Origin: Comamonadaceae bacterium
GTDB lineage: Bacteria; Pseudomonadota; Gammaproteobacteria; Burkholderiales; Burkholderiaceae
Assembly (NCBI GenBank): GCA_947455875.1
Contig: CANGSD010000067.1
Coordinates: forward strand, 1-6,741
Direction of reading: 5' to 3'
DNA: 6,741 nt
Shown here: positions 1-6,741 of the stretch, piece after piece
Numbering within the stretch: position 1 is the stretch's first letter
Layout of the letters: the number at the start of each line of letters is the position of its first letter
Position numbers and translations under genes: made by a program
Notes under the pieces: model-generated
The model's database searches: none
What the model was told of the DNA's origin: nothing
What the model saw: only the letters and a program-made list of their open reading frames with translations

Positions 1-2165
1 ACATGCGCCAGTGGGACCCGCAGACCGCCGCAGAGGTGCAGCAAGCCTTCAACCACTGGGACGATATCGAGCTGCATTTCAAGGGCCGCGTAATCCGATC
101 AGGTGGCCACGGCTTTGTGGGCATCGGGCGCAAGAAGCTTTTGAACATCCTGCAGGCCCGTTGCGAGGAACTGGGCGTGAAGCTGCTGTTCGAGCAGGAC
201 GCCGACTCCGACCTGGATTTTCCCGACGCCGACCTGATCATCGCCAGTGATGGCGTGAACTCCAAGGTGCGACAGCGTCTGGCCCCGGTCTTCAAGCCCG
301 ATATCGTCACCCGCCCCAACCGCTTTATCTGGCTGGGAACGAAGCGCCTGTACGACGCTTTCACCTTTCTGTTCGAGAAGACCGAGCACGGCTGGTTCCA
401 GGCCCACGTCTACAAGTTCGACGACAAGACGTCTACCTTCATCGTCGAATGCCCCGAGTCGGTCTGGAAAGCCCACGGCCTAGACCAGGCCGATCAGGAA
501 GCTTCCATCGCCTTTTGCGAAAAGCTCTTCGCCGCCAACCTGCAAGGCGAAAAGCTCATGACCAATGCGCGTCATCTGCGCGGCTCGGCGTGGCTCAATT
601 TTCAGCGGGTCAAGTGCGAGCAGTGGTCGCATTTCAACGGCAACAGCCATGTGGTGCTGATGGGGGATGCGGTGCACACCGCGCATTTCGCCATTGGCTC
701 AGGCACCAAGCTGGCCCTGGAAGATGCGATCGAGCTGGTGAGCCAGTTCACGGACATGGGTGATACCGTGGACCGTATCCCCGAGGTGCTCAAGCGCTAT
801 CAGAAGGTCCGCGCCGTCGACGTGATCCGGCTGCAGAACGCCGCCTGGAACGCCATGGAATGGTTCGAGGTCTGTGGCGAGCGCTATTGCGATCAGCTCG
901 AGCCCGAGCAGTTCATGTACTCCATGCTCACGCGCAGCCAGCGTATCAGCCACGAGAACCTGCGCCTGCGAGACAAGGGCTGGCTCGAAGGCTATGAATC
1001 CTGGTTCGCCGAGCGTACGGGGCCAAAGGGCGTGCGCCCGCCCATGTTCACGCCTTACAGCCTGCGCTCGGTCACCCTGAAAAATCGCGTGGTGGTCTCG
1101 CCGATGGCGCAGTACATGTCGCAAGACGGCCGCGTGGGCGACTATCACCTGGTGCATTTAGGCGCACGCGCCATGGGCGGTGCAGCCCTGGTCTTTGCAG
1201 AAATGAGCTGCGTCAGCCCCGAAGGCCGCATCACCCCAGGCTGCCCCGGTCTGTGGACTGACGAACAGATGCAGGACTGGAAACGCATCGTCGATTGGGC
1301 GCATGCAAACAGCGAGGCCAAGATGGCCATGCAGATCGGCCATGCCGGCCCCAAGGCCTCGACCTGCACGCCCTGGCAAGGCGGCGGCATGGACCATCCG
1401 CTGCCCGAGGGCAACTGGCCGCTGATCGCTGCGTCCGCCGTGCCTTACCTGGACGATGGCCCGGTGCCACGCGCCATGGACCGCCGCGACATGGACGCCG
1501 TCAAGAATGACTTCGTGCAGGCGGCACGCCGCGCCGCGCAGGCGGGCTTTGACTGGCTGGAGTTGCACTGTGCGCATGGCTACCTGCTCTCCTCCTTCAT
1601 CTCGCCCCTGACCAACCGCCGCAGCGATGATTACGGCGGCAGTCTCGCCAACCGCCTGCGCTATCCGCTGGAAGTCTTTCAGGCCGTGCGCGCGGTGTGG
1701 CCGCAGCACCTTCCGATGTCGGTGCGCATCTCGGCCCACGACTGGGTCGAGGGCGGGATCACGCCCGCCGACGCGGTGGACATTGCGCGCGCCTTCAAGG
1801 CTGCGGGCGCTGACATGATCGATTGCTCCTCAGGTCAGGTCAGCCCCCACCAGAAGCCGGTGTATGGCCGCATGTACCAGACGCCGTTTGCCGACCGCGT
1901 GCGCCAGGAGGCTGGTATCGCCACGATCGCCGTGGGTGCGATCAGCGAAGCCGACCATGTGAACAGCGTCATCGCCGCTGGCCGCGCCGACTTGTGTGCA
2001 GTCGCTCGCCCGCACCTGGCCAATCCGGCTTGGACGCTGCAAGAGGCGGCGCGTATCGGCTACACCGACCTGGCCTGGCCCAAGCCCTATCAATCAGCCA
2101 AGCCGCAGCTCGAAGCGGGCTTTGCTCGCGAGCGTGCGATGCAGACCGCGGGCCGAGGCGACTGA
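1..2165 (+). CDS. abmA: 2-aminobenzoyl-CoA monooxygenase/reductase-type fusion (FAD monooxygenase + Old Yellow Enzyme), 5'-truncated by the window
   Basis: Two-domain flavoenzyme that in Azoarcus evansii hydroxylates 2-aminobenzoyl-CoA at C5 and then reduces the ring with NADH. The reading frame is open to the left edge. The Met codon at position 3 is internal: the N-terminal FAD Rossmann motif (GxGxxG) is absent, and I estimate about 60 residues lie upstream. Counting that Met as 1, the class A monooxygenase half shows the DG motif [10 protein letters not shown] (about 82-91) and the GD motif with G221-D222 in [13 protein letters not shown]. The Old Yellow Enzyme half starts near M348. It has SPMAQY (366-371), Q444, HCAHGY (H522, H525, Y527, matching YqjM His164/His167/Tyr169), RRSDDYGGS (539-547), R575 in VRISAHDW, and a C-terminal FMN-phosphate region ending near R669. 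The neighbouring CoA ligase supports an aminobenzoyl-CoA substrate. A salicylyl-CoA or other ortho-substituted benzoyl-CoA substrate is possible. Family sure, substrate likely. Confidence 0.9.
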   Translation, partial: MRQWDPQTAAEVQQAFNHWDDIELHFKGRVIRSGGHGFVGIGRKKLLNILQARCEELGVKLLFEQDADSDLDFPDADLIIASDGVNSKVRQRLAPVFKPDIVTRPNRFIWLGTKRLYDAFTFLFEKTEHGWFQAHVYKFDDKTSTFIVECPESVWKAHGLDQADQEASIAFCEKLFAANLQGEKLMTNARHLRGSAWLNFQRVKCEQWSHFNGNSHVVLMGDAVHTAHFAIGSGTKLALEDAIELVSQFTDMGDTVDRIPEVLKRYQKVRAVDVIRLQNAAWNAMEWFEVCGERYCDQLEPEQFMYSMLTRSQRISHENLRLRDKGWLEGYESWFAERTGPKGVRPPMFTPYSLRSVTLKNRVVVSPMAQYMSQDGRVGDYHLVHLGARAMGGAALVFAEMSCVSPEGRITPGCPGLWTDEQMQDWKRIVDWAHANSEAKMAMQIGHAGPKASTCTPWQGGGMDHPLPEGNWPLIAASAVPYLDDGPVPRAMDRRDMDAVKNDFVQAARRAAQAGFDWLELHCAHGYLLSSFISPLTNRRSDDYGGSLANRLRYPLEVFQAVRAVWPQHLPMSVRISAHDWVEGGITPADAVDIARAFKAAGADMIDCSSGQVSPHQKPVYGRMYQTPFADRVRQEAGIATIAVGAISEADHVNSVIAAGRADLCAVARPHLANPAWTLQEAARIGYTDLAWPKPYQSAKPQLEAGFARERAMQTAGRGD

Positions 2166-2170
2166 GCGTC

Positions 2171-2695
2171 ATGCCCGTGTCCACGCCCACCACCTGCGCG
2201 CCCGCCGCCACCGACATGGAGCTGCGCGCCCATGCCGACCACCACGACTCCCTGCGCCTGTGGCTGCGCCTGCTGTCTTGCACCACCCGCATCGAGGACA
2301 CCATTCGTCAGCGCCTGCGCGAACAGTTTGGCCTGACCCTGCCTCGCTTTGACTTGATGGCGCAGCTCGAACGCGAGCCTCAGGGCCTGACCATGAGCGC
2401 CTTGTCGCGGCGCATGCTGGTCACGGGGGGCAACGTCACCGCCATCGTCGCCCAGTTGGAGAGCGAGCAACTGGTGCAGCGCCAGACTGTTGCCGAAGAC
2501 CGCCGCGCCTTCAAGGTTCGCCTCACGTCCGCCGGTCGCCGTGCCTTCGCCGTCATGGCGCGCGAACACGAAGCCTGGGTCGTCGACCTGCTCTCCCCTA
2601 TGAGCGAGCGCCAGCAAGACCAGTTGTACCGCCTGCTTGGCACCCTCAAAGGTGGCTTGGCCACCCCACCCCCACAACCCCAAGAGACGCCATGA
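2171..2695 (+). CDS. MarR-family transcriptional regulator
   Basis: Winged-helix DNA-binding protein of 174 residues, probably a dimeric repressor of this operon that responds to an aromatic acid or its CoA thioester. The N-terminal dimerisation helices span about 20-55. The helix-turn-helix runs from about residue 72 to 100 ([10 protein letters not shown], then recognition helix [12 protein letters not shown]). The wing carries the DRR signature at 110-112, followed by [11 protein letters not shown], typical of MarR. The frame is open upstream to 1823, inside gene 1, but that extension only shadows the fusion gene. I chose ATG 2171, 5 nt after the upstream stop, with a GAGG at 2155-2158, rather distant. 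ATG 2216 (159 residues) is an alternative that keeps all conserved parts. The stop overlaps the next start as ATGA. The Pro-rich tail (165-174) is probably disordered. The ligand is not readable from sequence. Confidence 0.92.
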   Translation: MPVSTPTTCAPAATDMELRAHADHHDSLRLWLRLLSCTTRIEDTIRQRLREQFGLTLPRFDLMAQLEREPQGLTMSALSRRMLVTGGNVTAIVAQLESEQLVQRQTVAEDRRAFKVRLTSAGRRAFAVMAREHEAWVVDLLSPMSERQQDQLYRLLGTLKGGLATPPPQPQETP

Positions 2696-3555
2696 ACACC
2701 ACCCGCCACCTTCCGGGCCAGCCCCATGCCTTGCCGCGTCACGACCAGCCGATGGCGGACTACCGCCCCGAGCACTTTCTGCTGCAGGTGCAAGACGGCG
2801 TGGCCACCATCACCCTGAACCGACCCGAGCGCAAGAACCCGCTGTCTTTTGACTCCTACGCCGAGCTGCGCGATTTCTTTCGCGCCCTGGTCTACGCGCC
2901 CGACGTGCACGCGGTGGTGATCACGGGTGCCGGAGGCAACTTCTGCTCTGGGGGTGACGTGCACGAAATCATTGGGCCCCTCACCCAGTGGGACATGCCG
3001 GGCCTCTTGGCCTTCACCCGCATGACCGGTGATCTGGTCAAGGCCATGCGCGCCTGCCCGCAGCCGATCGTGGCCGCCGTGGACGGCGTATGCGCCGGTG
3101 CCGGTGCCATCCTGGCCATGGCCTCCGACATGCGCTATGGCACCGGCCGCAGCAAGGTGTATTTCTTGTTCAACAAGGTGGGCCTGGCCGGCTGCGACAT
3201 GGGCGCCTGCGCGATCTTGCCGCGGATCATCGGCCAGGGGCGCGCCAGCGAATTGCTGTTCACGGGTCGCGGTCTGGGCGCTGAAGAAGCCGAGCGCTGG
3301 GGCTTCTACAACCGTGTATGCACACCCGAGGAGGTGCTGGCGCAGGCCCAGGCCCTGGCGGCGCAATTGGCAGCGGGCCCGACCTTTGCTAACGGCATCA
3401 CCAAGAAGATGCTGCACCAGGAATGGAATATGGGCGTGGACGAAGCCATCGAGGCCGAGGCCCAGGCCCAGGCGATTTGCATGGCCACCAATGATTTCCA
3501 CCGCGCCTATCACGCCTTCGTGGCCAAGCAGACGCCCGTGTTCGGGGGGGATTGA
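2692..3555 (+). CDS. Crotonase-superfamily protein (enoyl-CoA hydratase/isomerase fold), possible ring-opening hydrolase
   Basis: 287-residue crotonase-fold enzyme acting on a CoA thioester. The fold is shown by the N-terminal [14 protein letters not shown] (39-52) and by two oxyanion-hole segments: [14 protein letters not shown] (77-90) and [19 protein letters not shown] (128-146). By hand alignment to rat enoyl-CoA hydratase, Glu144 corresponds to I140. Glu164 falls on F160 or N161, depending on a one-residue insertion. Both hydratase glutamates are therefore missing, so plain hydratase activity is doubtful. D169 in GLAGCDMGA lies near the acidic residue used by some divergent crotonases, such as dienoyl-CoA isomerase Asp204. 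Context fits cleavage of a cyclic beta-ketoacyl-CoA (BadI-like), but that is inference. Start ATG 2692 is translationally coupled to the regulator (ATGA) behind a weak AAGAGA. It leaves about 20 non-conserved residues before M21, whose codon (2752) has no ribosome binding site. Confidence 0.9.
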   Translation: MNTTRHLPGQPHALPRHDQPMADYRPEHFLLQVQDGVATITLNRPERKNPLSFDSYAELRDFFRALVYAPDVHAVVITGAGGNFCSGGDVHEIIGPLTQWDMPGLLAFTRMTGDLVKAMRACPQPIVAAVDGVCAGAGAILAMASDMRYGTGRSKVYFLFNKVGLAGCDMGACAILPRIIGQGRASELLFTGRGLGAEEAERWGFYNRVCTPEEVLAQAQALAAQLAAGPTFANGITKKMLHQEWNMGVDEAIEAEAQAQAICMATNDFHRAYHAFVAKQTPVFGGD

Positions 3556-3558
3556 GAC

Positions 3559-4755
<1,197 letters not shown>

Positions 4756-4764
4756 GGCTGCGAT

Positions 4765-4770
4765 GGAGGA
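4765..4770 (+). promoter_or_regulatory. Ribosome binding site deciding the ligase start
   Basis: GGAGGA is an almost complete anti-16S match, 4 nt before ATG 4775. It overlaps the upstream in-frame ATG at 4763, which lacks its own site. It therefore supports a 560-residue rather than 564-residue ligase. It is the strongest ribosome binding site in the window. Confidence 0.8.
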
Positions 4771-4774
4771 TGCG

Positions 4775-6457
<1,683 letters not shown>

Positions 6458-6460
6458 ACC

Positions 6461-6465
6461 AGGAG
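6461..6465 (+). promoter_or_regulatory. Ribosome binding site of the RidA-family gene
   Basis: AGGAG lies 9 nt before ATG 6475, in the 17-nt gap after the ligase stop. It supports this start and indicates that the last gene is translated from the same transcript. Confidence 0.7.
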
Positions 6466-6474
6466 CCCCTTGCC

Positions 6475-6741
6475 ATGTTCAACATCTTGCAACCCGAGGG
6501 CTGGGCGCCCGCCAAGGGCTACGCCAACGGCATCGAGGCGCGGGGCCGCATGGTCTTTGTCGCCGGCATGATCGGCTGGAACGCGCAGTGCCAGTTCGAG
6601 ACCGACGATTTCATCGCTCAGTGCCGCCAGGCGCTGCACAACATCGTGGACACGCTGGCCTGCGCCGGGGCCGGCCCGCAGCACATGGCCCGCATGACCT
6701 GGTACGTGAAAGACAAGCGCGAGTACCTGGCCCGGGGGCGC
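6475..6741 (+). CDS. RidA-family (YjgF/YER057c/UK114) deaminase-like protein, 3'-truncated by the window
   Basis: The first 89 codons of a small protein, open to the right edge; RidA proteins are usually about 130 residues, so roughly 40 are missing. The opening FNILQPEGWAPAKGYANGIE, then MVFVAGMIGW (26-35), a helix near 45-62 (DDFIAQCRQALHNIVDTL) and MTWYVKDKREYL (74-85) follow the chorismate-mutase-like RidA fold. Y16 in KGYANG matches RidA Tyr17. The Ser30 position of E. coli RidA is A30 here, a divergence expected of a non-archetypal subgroup. The key arginine (E. coli Arg105) and glutamate (Glu120) lie beyond the window, so catalytic competence cannot be judged. RidA enzymes trimerise and hydrolyse reactive imines/enamines to ketones plus ammonia. 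Being last in an operon whose central intermediate is an enamine suggests a dedicated deamination role (inference). Confidence 0.85.
   Translation, partial: MFNILQPEGWAPAKGYANGIEARGRMVFVAGMIGWNAQCQFETDDFIAQCRQALHNIVDTLACAGAGPQHMARMTWYVKDKREYLARGR

Noticed and set aside
3..5. ATG at the left edge as the true start of the fusion enzyme
   Set aside because: The protein from here lacks the FAD-binding GxGxxG segment, and the sequence right after it already matches a mid-domain stretch of the family. The start must lie upstream of the window.
1..2165. Annotation as a salicylyl-CoA 5-hydroxylase in a gentisate pathway
   Set aside because: Stand-alone salicylyl-CoA hydroxylases lack the OYE half, and no gentisate dioxygenase or thioesterase is visible here. 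The fusion plus a RidA protein fits aminobenzoyl-CoA better, though a different ortho-substituted substrate cannot be excluded.
1823..2170. Upstream in-frame extension of the MarR gene into the fusion gene
   Set aside because: The added residues are Arg/Pro-rich shadow of the overlapping OYE domain, with no MarR homology expected there. ATG 2171 directly after the stop gives a normal-length regulator.

Overview
The window is a nearly gap-free run of six same-strand (+) genes from a GC-rich bacterium. Codon use is strongly G/C-ending, and the gene content matches the aerobic aminobenzoyl-CoA (anthranilate) catabolic clusters of Betaproteobacteria. I infer Burkholderiales, probably Comamonadaceae-like; this rests on composition and recognised families, not on a search. 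Both ends of the window cut through genes.

Layout: (1) the C-terminal 720 codons of a flavin monooxygenase/Old Yellow Enzyme fusion, 2-aminobenzoyl-CoA monooxygenase/reductase type (databases often call this family 'bifunctional salicylyl-CoA 5-hydroxylase/oxidoreductase'); (2) a MarR-family regulator; (3) a crotonase-superfamily protein labelled enoyl-CoA hydratase by fold but lacking both canonical catalytic glutamates; (4) an acyl-CoA dehydrogenase; (5) a benzoate/2-aminobenzoate-CoA ligase; (6) the first 89 codons of a RidA-family imine/enamine deaminase. Junctions are +5 nt, a 4-nt ATGA overlap, +3 nt, +19 nt and +17 nt, so this is almost certainly one operon. No intergenic stretch exceeds 20 nt. 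The operon promoter and any operator probably lie left of the window. I see no RNA gene, mobile element, CRISPR array or terminator.

How the genes fit together: the ligase makes 2-aminobenzoyl-CoA. The fusion enzyme hydroxylates and then reduces (dearomatises) the ring to 2-amino-5-oxocyclohex-1-ene-1-carbonyl-CoA, which is known chemistry for this family from Azoarcus evansii. The later steps are, as far as I know, poorly defined. The neighbours suggest a route. That product is an enamine, the kind of compound RidA proteins hydrolyse. Deamination would give a cyclic beta-ketoacyl-CoA, which a BadI/MenB-like crotonase could open by retro-Claisen hydrolysis to a 4-oxo- or 4-hydroxypimelyl-CoA. 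The acyl-CoA dehydrogenase could then start beta-oxidation. This assignment of the RidA and crotonase proteins is inference and is the most interesting point in the window.
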